Shown: positions 33,421-41,506, counted from the first letter of the stretch. The stretch: DNA of 53,496 nt from Chryseobacterium sp. ISL-80 (GCA_018613055.1 JAGGQZ010000028.1:1-53496), one strand, 5' to 3'. A program made the numbers and translations. Notes: generated by a model not told the origin, from the sequence alone.

Positions 33421-34191
33421 ATGAAGAAAATATTATCCATTTTTATAGCTGTTTTGTTCCTTTTGGCCGCTTGCTCTACTGGCCAGGATAAAAAAGAAGA
33501 TTCGCTTGAAGATCCACCGGAGCTTCTGGAAGTGTCGATTAACTCACCTGAAAAAATTGAAATCAATCAGGAAGTTACAATTGAAGCCGAAGTGACACAG
33601 GGTGGGAAGAAAGTGACTGACGCAGATGAAGTGAAATTTGAAATTTGGCAATCCGGCATGGATGAGCATGAGATGTTGCCGGCACAAAACGAAAAAGATG
33701 GCACATATGCCATCAAGAAAACTTTTAACGAGAGCGGAAATTATTTCATTGTAGCGCATACGACGGCAAACCGGATGCATAGCATGCCAAAGAAAGAATT
33801 AATTGTGGCCGGCAGTGAGACAGATCCATCTTCTTCAGCAGACGAGGAAAAGGAAGTTCATGAAAGTCATGCAGAAAACGAACATACCGATCATCATAAT
33901 AGTGAAGTTGGATTCGAATTCCTTAAGCCTCCCACGATTAAAAGCAACCAGCCAACTGAGTTGAGTACTAAAATTACTCAGGAGAAAAAGCTTATTTCGG
34001 AAGCAAGGGTTCGATTTGAAATCTGGCAAGAGAGCGAAACAGCTCACCAGTTCATTGATGCCAAAGAAATCTCTCCTGGCATATACACCACTGAATATAC
34101 TTTTCCTTCTAGCGGGCACTTTAATGTGAAAATTCATGTGGAAAAAGAGAATATTCATGACCATACAGAAAAATCGGTAGATGTAGAATAA
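33421..34191 (+). CDS. Lipoprotein with two YtkA/FixH-like domains
   Basis: The 256-residue lipoprotein (lipobox LLAAC) contains two copies of an immunoglobulin-like YtkA/FixH domain. Matching segments are VKFEIWQSGMDEHEML and GTYAIKKTFNESGNYFIVAHT in the first and VRFEIWQESETAHQF and GIYTTEYTFPSSGHFNVKIHV in the second. A His/Glu-rich linker (HESHAENEHTDHHN) separates them and could bind metal such as copper. YtkA-like proteins often occur with cytochrome oxidase or copper delivery genes; none is near here. It is carried on the outer membrane face. Confidence 0.8.
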   Translation: MKKILSIFIAVLFLLAACSTGQDKKEDSLEDPPELLEVSINSPEKIEINQEVTIEAEVTQGGKKVTDADEVKFEIWQSGMDEHEMLPAQNEKDGTYAIKKTFNESGNYFIVAHTTANRMHSMPKKELIVAGSETDPSSSADEEKEVHESHAENEHTDHHNSEVGFEFLKPPTIKSNQPTELSTKITQEKKLISEARVRFEIWQESETAHQFIDAKEISPGIYTTEYTFPSSGHFNVKIHVEKENIHDHTEKSVDVE

Positions 34192-34303
34192 TTGTAAATG
34201 CTCACAGTAATGCGGGCATTTTTCTTCTAAATGGCTTCCCTTTTTCCATAGCCAGATTATAAAATATGTTTATTAACATTTTCACTGGAAGAGGGAAAAC
34301 TTG

Positions 34304-34627
34304 ATGAATTTAATAAAAGAAATCAGAATGCGCAAGAATTTACAAAACCTTATCCTGTTCATGTTGTTCGCCCTGATCTTCACCTTACCTGGAAATCATA
34401 TTTTCGGTGACATCGCCCTTATGGTGATCATTTTTTTTATTGCTTATATATCTTCCTATATTAATATAGTCCCATTCTGGAAAGGATTGCTTTATTCTTT
34501 CCTTGTCACACTAATCATCGTTGCCGTTTTCCTTGCCACAATAACTCTTTTTCCGACTATTTCTAATCTCCTCCTAATGGCCATCATAGCCCTTACCGGC
34601 TTTTTGTGTACATATCTGATAGGCTAA
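34304..34627 (+). CDS. Small membrane protein with three to four helices
   Basis: This 107-residue protein has hydrophobic segments NLILFMLFALIFTLP, IALMVIIFFIAYISSYI, LLYSFLVTLIIVAVFLATI and LLLMAIIALTGFLCTYLI after a short basic N-terminus. The ATG at 34304 has GAGGG eight bases upstream. The family is not recognised. It lies downstream of the YtkA-like lipoprotein. Confidence 0.65.
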   Translation: MNLIKEIRMRKNLQNLILFMLFALIFTLPGNHIFGDIALMVIIFFIAYISSYINIVPFWKGLLYSFLVTLIIVAVFLATITLFPTISNLLLMAIIALTGFLCTYLIG

Positions 34628-34645
34628 TCCAATTCGTGCTAACAC

Positions 34646-34678
34646 AAAAAGGCTGAACCAATTCCCGGTTCAGCCTTT
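34646..34678 (-). terminator. Bidirectional terminator (AAGGCTGAA family)
   Basis: A perfect 12-bp stem (AAAGGCTGAACC/GGTTCAGCCTTT) lies between convergent genes; the minus strand continues with TTTTGTG. Confidence 0.85.
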
Positions 34679-34682
34679 CCTC

Positions 34683-35375
34683 TCAATTCGCCGTCTTGTC
34701 TTTTTCCAGCACAAACAGCGGCTCGTTTTCCTTCCATTCAGCAAAAAGCACGTCTTCGAAATGATGGATTTTTTGCTTTTCCAGTTCACGTTTAAGCCAC
34801 TGCTCGTCCAACCCGGCTTCTTTTAAATTCGCCTTAACCACTTCGCCATCAAGAATCATATTGACTGGCAGACTGGGATCGTCTGCTTTGATTTTCATGT
34901 CGCTATTCTTGGGTATGTCGAAATCCGCTTTGGGAAGGACGCTGACCATTCCATTTGTTTCGATGATGGCGTATTCGACTTCCCTCAATGAAAAATAGCC
35001 TTGCTGCCTGATCAGACTTTGAAGTTGATTGATGTCCAGTTTCGCTTTTTTCAACGCATCGTACTTGATCTTCCCTCTGCGGACAACGATATTTGGTTCC
35101 CCCTCGAGCAATTTTCGCGAACCGAGGAACTTCTGGGTAATCGTCTCTGTCACATAGACAAGTATTCCCCACAAAGCTACAGCAAAGGCTATTTCACCAA
35201 TTTTCACTTCATGGTCATAGATGGCATTTCCCACCAGCTCACCGAGGATGATAGCTGAAATAAAGTCAAATGGGGTTATTTGAGAGAACTGCGTCTTCCC
35301 CTGCATTTTCGTCATGATAAATAAAAAGACAAATCCACTCGTCAGCTCGAGTGCAATGGATAGATAATGATTCAA
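34683..35375 (-). CDS. YetF-like DUF421 membrane protein
   Basis: The 230-residue protein follows B. subtilis YetF closely: NHYLSIALELTSGF, GKTQFSQITPFDFISAIILGELVGNAIYDHE, GEPNIVVRRG, MDINQLQSL-type segment, YAIIETNGMVSVLPK and LDEQWLKRELEKQ. Three membrane helices precede a cytoplasmic DUF421 domain with DUF1657-like tail. DUF421 proteins accumulate in spore formers and YetF-type members affect membrane and spore properties; the exact role is open. The TTG at 35375 is eight bases after AAGGAG, although the frame is open 33 codons upstream. Confidence 0.85.
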   Translation of the reverse strand: MNHYLSIALELTSGFVFLFIMTKMQGKTQFSQITPFDFISAIILGELVGNAIYDHEVKIGEIAFAVALWGILVYVTETITQKFLGSRKLLEGEPNIVVRRGKIKYDALKKAKLDINQLQSLIRQQGYFSLREVEYAIIETNGMVSVLPKADFDIPKNSDMKIKADDPSLPVNMILDGEVVKANLKEAGLDEQWLKRELEKQKIHHFEDVLFAEWKENEPLFVLEKDKTAN

Positions 35376-35595
35376 CACTCCCACTCCTTCCTTTCCATTA
35401 TGGGAAAAAGAACGCCAGTTGAACCGTATTTTTTTAAAAAATTCCCTATCTACACCATTCGACTTTCTTGTCATAAAAACAAGAAAGATTTATCTTCCAC
35501 ATAAAGGTAAAACATGTAACTTTTATGTTAAAAAATCGTTTATAAGGTTGTAAATACTTTTCTAAATATGCGTTAGTTTTCAAGGGGGAAGGGAA

Positions 35596-36345
35596 ATGAA
35601 AAAGCTGATTGTTTGCATGATGCTGCTGGTTTCAATGGTGTTTTTCGAGGCACCGGCGCTGGCTGCGGGCGGGGAAATGATAATTATTAACAAGTCTAAT
35701 AATCAACTCGCCTATTATAAAAATAATAAACTGGTAAAAACCTTTAAGGTGGGCACGGGGCGTAAGGCATCATACACACCTGAAGGCAAGTTCAAAATCG
35801 TTAACAAAATCAAGAATCGACCTTATTACAGCGGGAAAATTCCGGGAGGCGATCCGAGGAACCCACTTGGCAACAGGTGGCTGGGGATCAATGCGAGAGG
35901 AACCTGGGGCACGACTTATGCAATCCATGGCAACAACAACCCTAAATCAATCGGCGGATATGTGAGTGCCGGCTGCATTCGGATGTACGACCAGGAAGTG
36001 GAATGGCTGTATGATCAGGTAAAAGTCAATACTCCAGTTGTCATTACGACTTCGAAGAACTCCTTTAACGCGATTGCTGCTGCAAACGGTTATAAAGTCA
36101 CCGGGCAGGCGTCTGTCCCTGTAACCGCAGTTCCATCAAGCACTGTTCTGAAAAAAGGCATGAGAGGCGCAGAAGTTAAAACCTTGCAGCAAACCCTGAC
36201 AAAAAAGGGTTATAGTACAAAAGGAATCGATGGTGTTTTTGGCCCAGCAACAGAAGCAGCCGTAAAGAAGTTCCAAAAATCGAAGAAACTTAAAGCAGAC
36301 GGAATCGTCGGACCAGCCACAAAGAAGGCTCTGGGGATGAAATAA
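35596..36345 (+). CDS. L,D-transpeptidase with peptidoglycan-binding domain
   Basis: The 249-residue protein has a signal peptide (residues 1-24), a YkuD domain with His111 in YAIHGNN and Cys127 in SAGCIRM, and a PG-binding-1 repeat at the C-terminus (LKKGMRGAEVKTLQQTL, DGVFGPATEAAVKKFQ). It forms or edits 3-3 cross-links, or links proteins to peptidoglycan, outside the membrane. B. subtilis homologues of YkuD type act at the wall or in sporulation. The ATG follows GGGGGAAGGG. Confidence 0.9.
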   Translation: MKKLIVCMMLLVSMVFFEAPALAAGGEMIIINKSNNQLAYYKNNKLVKTFKVGTGRKASYTPEGKFKIVNKIKNRPYYSGKIPGGDPRNPLGNRWLGINARGTWGTTYAIHGNNNPKSIGGYVSAGCIRMYDQEVEWLYDQVKVNTPVVITTSKNSFNAIAAANGYKVTGQASVPVTAVPSSTVLKKGMRGAEVKTLQQTLTKKGYSTKGIDGVFGPATEAAVKKFQKSKKLKADGIVGPATKKALGMK

Positions 36346-36432
36346 AGTAGAGAATTTAAGAACATGAATTTCTAATTTAAAGGTGCTAATACACCGGCAG
36401 TTTTACACTTAAAAAGAATAACAGTAATCAAA

Positions 36433-36467
36433 AATCGCTTAACGCTACAGTTGTTAAGCGATTTTCA
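36433..36467 (+). terminator. Terminator after L,D-transpeptidase
   Basis: AATCGCTTAAC and GTTAAGCGATT form an 11-bp stem followed by TTTCACTTT. The arms are the same as in the hairpin at 23165. Confidence 0.75.
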
Positions 36468-36520
36468 CTTTAATCTGGCAATATCCGTTACTATGAGGCT
36501 CCTTAATAACAAAACTATAT

Positions 36521-37138
36521 TTATTCCATATGCGATGTATCCCCTACTATTACCTTCTTAAATTGTTTGCCGTCATAATTGACAATCGTTAAACTTGTAC
36601 CTAGAATCACTGGGGGATCCCACATTTTCTCTGTCGGTATATTCCAAAACAATGACATTAAGGCTCTAATCACTACGCCATGGGTAACAATTAATATCCT
36701 GCCATTTTTGTTTCCTTCAATTATTTGTTTCATTGCATGATCTACTCGTTGTTTAAATGTCAGTAAATCCTCGGCATTATGTCCATGATGATTATATTGA
36801 TGTGGCTTGTTCCAAAAGTTAGCATATTCGGCTTTGAAATCTTCTTCCTCAATTTCTTCCTTGGTTTTTCCTTCCCAGTCTCCAAAAGATATTTCGTTTA
36901 AGTCATCGACAATCTTAAGCGGAATTGCATTGTCTGCATTAATAAGCTTTGCTGTTTCCAATGCTCTCTTACTTGGACTAGAGTATATAACCTTGAATTC
37001 GATATCAGATAACCGCTTACCTAATAGAACTGCATTACGGATCCCTCTTGCCGTTAATTCAGAGTTCAGCGATCCTTGCAGACGATTTTCCATGTTCCAT
37101 TCAGTTGCTCCATGCCGAGTAATATAAATTTCTAACAT
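36521..37138 (-). CDS. Histidine phosphatase family protein
   Basis: This 205-residue protein has the phosphoglycerate-mutase motif YITRHGATEWN with the catalytic His, YSSPSKRALETAK, ISFGDWEGKTKEE and VTHGVVIRALM (second His). It is a branch-1 histidine phosphatase, similar to alpha-ribazole or broad phosphatases of the PhoE type. The substrate is unknown. GGAG stands five bases before the ATG. Confidence 0.9.
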   Translation of the reverse strand: MLEIYITRHGATEWNMENRLQGSLNSELTARGIRNAVLLGKRLSDIEFKVIYSSPSKRALETAKLINADNAIPLKIVDDLNEISFGDWEGKTKEEIEEEDFKAEYANFWNKPHQYNHHGHNAEDLLTFKQRVDHAMKQIIEGNKNGRILIVTHGVVIRALMSLFWNIPTEKMWDPPVILGTSLTIVNYDGKQFKKVIVGDTSHME

Positions 37139-37278
37139 ATATGCTCCTTAATATTGAACTTTTAGAAAATTATAACATGGATTTACCCGGAACTAACCCT
37201 ATAATCGAAACTCCATTATTTTCTCTTTGGCAGAAGTCTTGGGATGATTCCAACTTGTTTTTACTTAATCAATCACAC

Positions 37279-37313
37279 AAAAAAAGGCTCTTCCTTTCAA
37301 CCAGGAAGAACCT
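37279..37313 (-). terminator. Terminator of IDEAL-domain gene
   Basis: AGGTTCTTCCT and AGGAAGAGCCT pair imperfectly and TTTTTTTG follows on the minus strand. Confidence 0.8.
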
Positions 37314-37318
37314 ACAGT

Positions 37319-37645
37319 TTATTTTACACCCTTCACCAGTTCCCTCATCGCTTTAAGCTGTTCGGAAAGCTCCATGAACCACTCCTGGTCTCCGGTAGCC
37401 AGGGCCAGGTCAATCAGGTATTGAATTTGTTCTTTATTTTTCACCTGGGGCTCCGGCAGTTTTTTCACTCCATTAGTTGGCATTGGAATGGTTTTGCCAA
37501 CGAGTGCTTCATCATCACTTGAAGTGATCGTCGCATTGATCTTTTCATCCAAAACATCAAGTGATTCTACATATCCAATGATCAATTCTCCATCTCGGGA
37601 TTTCCCTTTTATCCAATCCCCTACTTTTAATATTGAGTTATTCAT
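37319..37645 (-). CDS. IDEAL-domain-like protein
   Basis: This 108-residue protein has an N-terminal SH3-like beta barrel (ILKVGDWIKGKSRDGELIIGYVE) and a C-terminal helical segment (IQYLIDLALATGDQEWFMEL) that fits the IDEAL domain (I-D-x-A-L). IDEAL-containing proteins in Bacillus are small cytosolic regulators of uncertain role. The ATG at 37645 has GAGGTG upstream and is preferred to an upstream ATG three codons earlier. Confidence 0.7.
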   Translation of the reverse strand: MNNSILKVGDWIKGKSRDGELIIGYVESLDVLDEKINATITSSDDEALVGKTIPMPTNGVKKLPEPQVKNKEQIQYLIDLALATGDQEWFMELSEQLKAMRELVKGVK

Positions 37646-37714
37646 ATAAGTCACCTCAATTGTTCTGTAATCTTTTTTATTACATTTCCCTCAAATGAAT
37701 GGGAGTCAACCCCC

Positions 37715-38140
37715 CTATTCACAGCATTCTTTCTCGTGCCTGATCAGATCAACCAGTTCTTTAATGGAATAATCCTTCAGGAATTCTCCCAAGTGTTCCT
37801 CCGCCCCCAGGAAAATGGCAAACAGGACCTTGTGCATATGCGCACCGACCACACATTTCTCATTGGATTCAGGGCACTTTGGCTGCAAGGCGCCTTCGGA
37901 GGTTAATTTGTAGATATCCCAGAGGTTGACTTCATCCAAGTCCAGGGCAAAAATAAAACCGCCGCCGGTACCTTCTTTTGATTTGATAAAACCGTGTTTT
38001 TTTAACAGACCCAGTACTTTGCGAATTCGTACCGGATGGACTCCGGCACTTTCTGCGATTGCATCGCTCGTCGACATTCTGTCAGGCTGCAGTGCAAGCA
38101 ATGTTAAACTGTGAATGGCAAGGGTAAAATCACTGTTCAT
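37715..38140 (-). CDS. Rrf2-family repressor, SaiR-like
   Basis: The 141-residue protein is a winged-helix Rrf2 regulator: DFTLAIHSLTLLALQPD, SAGVHPVRIRKVLGLLKKHGF and the wing KEGTGGGFIFA. Two cysteines lie in CPESNEKC, with CC near the end, a plausible redox or Fe-S site. In B. anthracis the Rrf2 protein SaiR represses spxA2. Here a Spx paralogue lies just upstream and both promoters carry the same CTGTAA-N9-TTACAG operator. AGGAGG is six bases before the ATG. Confidence 0.85.
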   Translation of the reverse strand: MNSDFTLAIHSLTLLALQPDRMSTSDAIAESAGVHPVRIRKVLGLLKKHGFIKSKEGTGGGFIFALDLDEVNLWDIYKLTSEGALQPKCPESNEKCVVGAHMHKVLFAIFLGAEEHLGEFLKDYSIKELVDLIRHEKECCE

Positions 38141-38161
38141 AGCCTGCCTCCTATTAACAAT

Positions 38162-38182
38162 CTGTAATAATATATATTACAG
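38162..38182. promoter_or_regulatory. Rrf2/SaiR operator, site 1
   Basis: A 21-bp dyad CTGTAA-N9-TTACAG lies 22 bases upstream of the Rrf2 gene start. It is one of three identical-format sites in the locus and points to autoregulation. Confidence 0.65.
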
Positions 38183-38213
38183 TTAAAATAACCATATGAC
38201 AAATAATCAGCTT

Positions 38214-38609
38214 TTAATTAGCCATGCTATCCCATTCAAAGCCGGTAAATGTGCGAAGTTTGCGCGGCAAGAAACTGCGGATTTCTTCTTCATTGTATCC
38301 AACCTGCAATCTTTTATGATCCAGGATAATCGGACGGCGCAGCATTTGCGGATTTTTAATGATCAGATCATATAGCTGATTCAGCGGAAGAGAATCGATA
38401 TCCATGTCCAGTTTCTGGTACGCTTTTGAGTTCTTGGAGATAATGTCTTCCGTTCCGTCTTCTGTCAAACGAAGGATTGATTTGATCTCATCCACAGTAA
38501 GCGGATGGGAAACAATGTTTCTCTCGATAAAATCGATGTTATGCTCCTGAAACCAGGCTTTTGCTTTACGGCACGAAGCACAGCTCGATGTTATATATAA
38601 AGTTACCAT
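38214..38609 (-). CDS. Spx paralogue (SpxA2-like)
   Basis: This 131-residue protein is an ArsC-fold Spx: [19 protein letters not shown] with the redox pair Cys10/Cys13, Gly52 in the EDGTEDI segment that contacts the RNA polymerase alpha subunit, and [20 protein letters not shown]. Spx proteins bind RNA polymerase and switch transcription under thiol stress. Similarity is to Spx, not to arsenate reductase. Because a SaiR-like repressor and its operators accompany it, the B. anthracis SpxA2 type is the best match. AAGGAG lies ten bases before the ATG. Confidence 0.85.
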   Translation of the reverse strand: MVTLYITSSCASCRKAKAWFQEHNIDFIERNIVSHPLTVDEIKSILRLTEDGTEDIISKNSKAYQKLDMDIDSLPLNQLYDLIIKNPQMLRRPIILDHKRLQVGYNEEEIRSFLPRKLRTFTGFEWDSMAN

Positions 38610-38632
38610 GATCCAACAACTCCTTCTTTTTA

Positions 38633-38653
38633 CTGTAAAAATAAAAATTACAG
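38633..38653. promoter_or_regulatory. Rrf2/SaiR operator, site 2
   Basis: A 21-bp dyad CTGTAA-N9-TTACAG overlaps the leader just upstream of the spx Shine-Dalgarno. Binding here would block transcription of the Spx paralogue. Confidence 0.65.
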
Positions 38654-38694
38654 TTGAGCCAAAAAAATACTTTGATTTAAAGATATTCCGTATA

Positions 38695-38715
38695 CTGTAA
38701 TATTAATCTTTACAG
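38695..38715. promoter_or_regulatory. Rrf2/SaiR operator, site 3
   Basis: A third CTGTAA-N9-TTACAG dyad lies 62 bp from site 2, near the likely -35 area of the spx promoter on the minus strand. The spacing is about six helical turns. Confidence 0.65.
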
Positions 38716-38825
38716 TTTAAAAAGTCAACACTATCTAGGTGAATAATTACTGGGAACCTGACAAAATTTTTGACACCATCCCTTATATCCTCCACCCTTT
38801 TTAGAGTTAGTCTTGGATGGCTACC

Positions 38826-38858
38826 AAGCTCTGTTTCATCTCAGTACAGAGCTTAGCA
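38826..38858. other. Perfect 9-bp hairpin downstream of Cys-rich small protein
   Basis: AAGCTCTGT and ACAGAGCTT pair around an 11-base loop. No T run follows on the minus strand, so this is not a classic terminator. It is the only structure seen between the spx operators and the small-protein gene. Confidence 0.5.
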
Positions 38859-38903
38859 GATCTCCCAGTGTTAAAGTCTATACGAATACATAAGAACTAA
38901 AGA

Positions 38904-39158
38904 TTATTCAGTCGGGCAGGTAAAAAAGCAATTCCCAAACTCATCACAACCAATATAGCAGCCGGCCAATGGCTGGTCACCTTCCCCTACAGATACCAGT
39001 GTGCAGATCCGTCCGATACACACTAAATAGGAATCATCGGGTATCTGGCTTACCGGTATAATTTTCAGCTTTGAAAGTGGAAATTTTCTGAGGCCAGGTT
39101 CGCATAATGGATTATCACCATCATGTCTGTGATCGTTATTGTCGAATGACATATTCAT
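38904..39158 (-). CDS. Cys-rich small protein, paralogue 1 (C-x3-C-x5-C-x3-C)
   Basis: This protein of 84 residues has an acidic, His-containing N-terminus (MNMSFDNNDHRHDGDN), a conserved block LKIIPVSQIPDDSYLV and an end with four cysteines in C-x3-C-x5-C-x3-C. The protein at 44736-44990 shares this layout and the words II-PVS-PDD-LV, and is the clear paralogue. The family is not known to me. There is no signal peptide or membrane helix. AAGGAGGTG is directly upstream; the second ATG at 39152 is also possible. It may bind metal, form disulphides or be a substrate for modification. Confidence 0.75.
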   Translation of the reverse strand: MNMSFDNNDHRHDGDNPLCEPGLRKFPLSKLKIIPVSQIPDDSYLVCIGRICTLVSVGEGDQPLAGCYIGCDEFGNCFFTCPTE

Positions 39159-39243
39159 CTCACCTCCTTCATAACAATGTATTCTGACAAGGAAGGGTTT
39201 GTATGGATATGAATCCATGAACCTAAACATATTTAGCTTTCTT

Positions 39244-39374
39244 TGTCCATCATCCTGGGTATGACGGACAGAAATGAAAGAAATCAAGCTCAAAGTGTCC
39301 GTCATCAGGTTTATGACGGACAAAAATCAGTGGATAGAAGACAAAAGTGTCCATCATCAGGATTATCCCGGACA
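39244..39374. repeat. Short 52-bp repeat array E with 27-bp palindromic cores
   Basis: Three cores start at 39244, 39296 and 39348, exactly 52 bp apart. Each core is 27 bp with arms TGTCCGTCAT and ATGACGGACA (10 bp, one mismatch in the first, two in the last) and a 7-base centre. Core length, period and the outer TGTCCG/CGGACA are shared with arrays A1 and A2, but the inner arm differs. It lies in the divergent gap between the Cys-rich small protein and a LysM protein. Confidence 0.9.
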
Positions 39375-39580
39375 ATAAAGAACGCAATGAAGATAAAAGT
39401 GCAAATGCCACTCCTCCAATTAGTCTTAATTGGTTTATTACCTATCACTCGCGAATTAAGTTAACATAATATTTTTATAAACAACCCATTATCCCCTCTT
39501 CACCACCCAAATGTCAAAATGGGCTTATCCCTTCGAAACTCGGTCAGAATCATCTCGTCAAACTATATGAGGTGAGGAAA

Positions 39581-40453
39581 ATGAGGAAGATAAAGCGATT
39601 CATACAGCTTGGGCTGAGTATTTTATTGATGGGGTCATTACTCTTTTTTGCAAATGGGTCAGGGTATGCTGACGACGTATCTGTCACAGTAAAAAAAGGA
39701 GATACTTTGTACAGCATATCAAAAAAATACAACCTGACTGTTCAAGAGTTAAAGGAGTTCAATGGGCTTAAGAACAATACGATTTATATTGGACAAAAGT
39801 TGGTGCTGCCTTCTTTGAACGAGCCAGAACCAATGTATTCGGTGATCGGGGGTTCTTTTACCAAGAAAGACAATGCAATAAAGCAAGTCGATAGACTGAA
39901 AAAAGAGGGAATTGATGCAGCAGTCACCACGAAGGTCATCAATGATAAAACCTATTACCGCATCCAGGCTGGTGTTTTTTCCAAAAAGACAAATGCTGAG
40001 AAACAAAAGAAGCTGGTGCAGAAAAACGGAATCAAAGATGCCTACATTGCAACGAACAACAATCTTCATATTAATGGGGTCCACCTTGGCTCGACTTACA
40101 GCAAAGTCCTCCAACAGTTTGGAAAGCCAATTAAAACGGAGGACCAGTTGAATATCCGGTCGCTATATTACAGTGGCGATGGTGCGGGAGTAAGAGTGAA
40201 CTTCAACATGAAGGACGGTTCCGTATTCGGCCTGCAAGCCTATCCAGAATATTTGAAGCTGAAGACCCTGCCTACACAGAAAAAGCAGGTTATCAATAAG
40301 TATGGATATCCGAATAAAATGCAGAAAACCTCTTGCTACGAAAGTGCCACTTGTGGACAATATATTTACCAATTTAATAAAAATGAACTGATCATCCAGT
40401 TCGACCGAGATGGAAAGACCGTTCAATACCTTGACTTAAGGAAGATGAATTAA
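39581..40453 (+). CDS. LysM and SPOR domain secreted protein with DUF4309-like end
   Basis: The 290-residue protein has a signal peptide ending near SGYADD, a LysM domain (VTVKKGDTLYSISKKYNLTV, then IYIGQKLVLPS), a SPOR-like repeat (YSVIGGSFTKKDNAIKQVDRL, YRIQAGVFSKKTNAEKQK) and a C-terminal segment INGVHLGSTYSKVLQQFGKP that resembles DUF4309. LysM and SPOR bind peptidoglycan, so it is a wall-associated protein. The ATG at 39581 follows GAGGTGAGG. The role is likely in envelope remodelling, which is an inference. Confidence 0.8.
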   Translation: MRKIKRFIQLGLSILLMGSLLFFANGSGYADDVSVTVKKGDTLYSISKKYNLTVQELKEFNGLKNNTIYIGQKLVLPSLNEPEPMYSVIGGSFTKKDNAIKQVDRLKKEGIDAAVTTKVINDKTYYRIQAGVFSKKTNAEKQKKLVQKNGIKDAYIATNNNLHINGVHLGSTYSKVLQQFGKPIKTEDQLNIRSLYYSGDGAGVRVNFNMKDGSVFGLQAYPEYLKLKTLPTQKKQVINKYGYPNKMQKTSCYESATCGQYIYQFNKNELIIQFDRDGKTVQYLDLRKMN

Positions 40454-40478
40454 AACCGCCACTTGGCGGTTTTTTTTC
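40453..40478 (+). terminator. Terminator after LysM gene
   Basis: AAACCGCC and GGCGGTTT form an 8-bp stem with a four-base loop and a T8 run. Confidence 0.95.
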
Positions 40479-40562
40479 TTTCAGCGAGTCCTTCACTGAA
40501 TAAAATCACATCATATTTAAATACTAAATTAGATACTATCAACTCTAGAAGGAGCATGGACG

Positions 40563-41213
40563 ATGAAAAAATTATTGGTTATGGGTCTCATTTTAGTTGC
40601 GTCGCTGAATATGGCGCCTGGAGTAACACCGGCATACGCGAAGCCTCATCATAATCACGAATGCATCAGCCAGTCTGAGGTCAAATTCGAAAATCAGTTC
40701 AGGAGACTGTGGGTTGACCATGTTTTGTGGACAAGCAATTACATAACAAGTGCCACAACCGCCGGTGCCGAGGATCAAAAAGATGTGCTTGAAAGACTCC
40801 TGAGAAACCAGGAGGATATCGGAAACTCCATTAAGCCTGTATATGGAGAGGAAGCCGGAAACAAACTTACAGCTTTGCTTAAGGAGCATATTGTCATTGC
40901 CGGTGATATTGTTCAAGCTGCAAAAGACGGAAATAAAGCAAAGCTTGATCAGCTGAACAAAGCATGGTTTAAGAATGCTGATGATATCGCAGCATTCCTG
41001 AGCAAAGCCAATCCTAATTTGAAAAATGAACAGTTAAAAGAGTTACTTTATAAACATCTTCAAATGGTGGCAGATGACCTATCAGCGAGCTTGAAAAAAG
41101 ACTGGGGAGCAAGAATTGTTTCGATAGATGATGGAATGTCTCATATTATTATGATGTCGGATACCATTTCAACAGCCGTTGTTAAACAGTTCCCAGACAA
41201 GTTCAAAAAATAA
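40563..41213 (+). CDS. Secreted helical-bundle protein
   Basis: This 216-residue protein has a signal peptide (residues 1-26, ending AYA) and a helical domain with conserved histidines in several helices: LWVDHVLWTSNYI, LLKEHIVIAGDIV, LYKHLQMVADDL and MSHIIMMSD. This looks like a four-helix bundle that may bind metal or haem. Relatives in Bacillus are often named glycosyltransferase without good reason. AAGGAG precedes the ATG by eight bases. Confidence 0.7.
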   Translation: MKKLLVMGLILVASLNMAPGVTPAYAKPHHNHECISQSEVKFENQFRRLWVDHVLWTSNYITSATTAGAEDQKDVLERLLRNQEDIGNSIKPVYGEEAGNKLTALLKEHIVIAGDIVQAAKDGNKAKLDQLNKAWFKNADDIAAFLSKANPNLKNEQLKELLYKHLQMVADDLSASLKKDWGARIVSIDDGMSHIIMMSDTISTAVVKQFPDKFKK

Positions 41214-41218
41214 CAAAA

Positions 41219-41254
41219 AATCTTGGAGTCTGTCGTGGCTCCAAGATTTATTTT
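41219..41254. terminator. Bidirectional terminator
   Basis: AATCTTGGAG and CTCCAAGATT form a perfect 10-bp stem with T-rich or A-rich flanks, serving the helical-bundle gene and possibly the decayed gene beyond. Confidence 0.75.
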
Positions 41255-41265
41255 CGATTTTTTTG

Positions 41266-41506
41266 CTAAAGATAAAAGGCGATCGTAAACGTCGTAATAA
41301 ATACAAGTAAGAAACTGGTTCCAATCATCAACGGAATATAGGTAAATGCATCGATTAAACGATCTGCGGTTGACCACGATGACGCATTAGGCGGGCGAGA
41401 AAAAGTCACTGCCAGATCGGTCCCATTTGCGCCGATGATTAAAACAAAACGCCCAGGAAGAAAAACATCACGGGTACTTTGAATACCTTGAATATTTTTT
41501 CATCAT
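41266..41506 (-). pseudogene. Frameshifted two-helix membrane protein
   Basis: The minus strand starts with GGGGGG and an ATG pair, but MMKKYSRYSKYP stops after 12 codons. If one A is added in the A6 run the frame reads KKIFKVFKVPVMFFFLGVLF and stops again. A shift at the following T run leads to IIGANGTDLAVTF and ends SFLLVFITTFTIAFYL. So two small slips at homopolymers separate parts of an otherwise sensible 79-residue protein with two membrane helices. It is either a pseudogene or affected by sequencing errors. Confidence 0.6.

Noticed and set aside
41141-41377. Minus-strand 78-codon frame
   Set aside because: It crosses a bidirectional terminator and overlaps the end of the helical-bundle gene in antisense. 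The sensible coding in this area is in another frame (decayed membrane protein).
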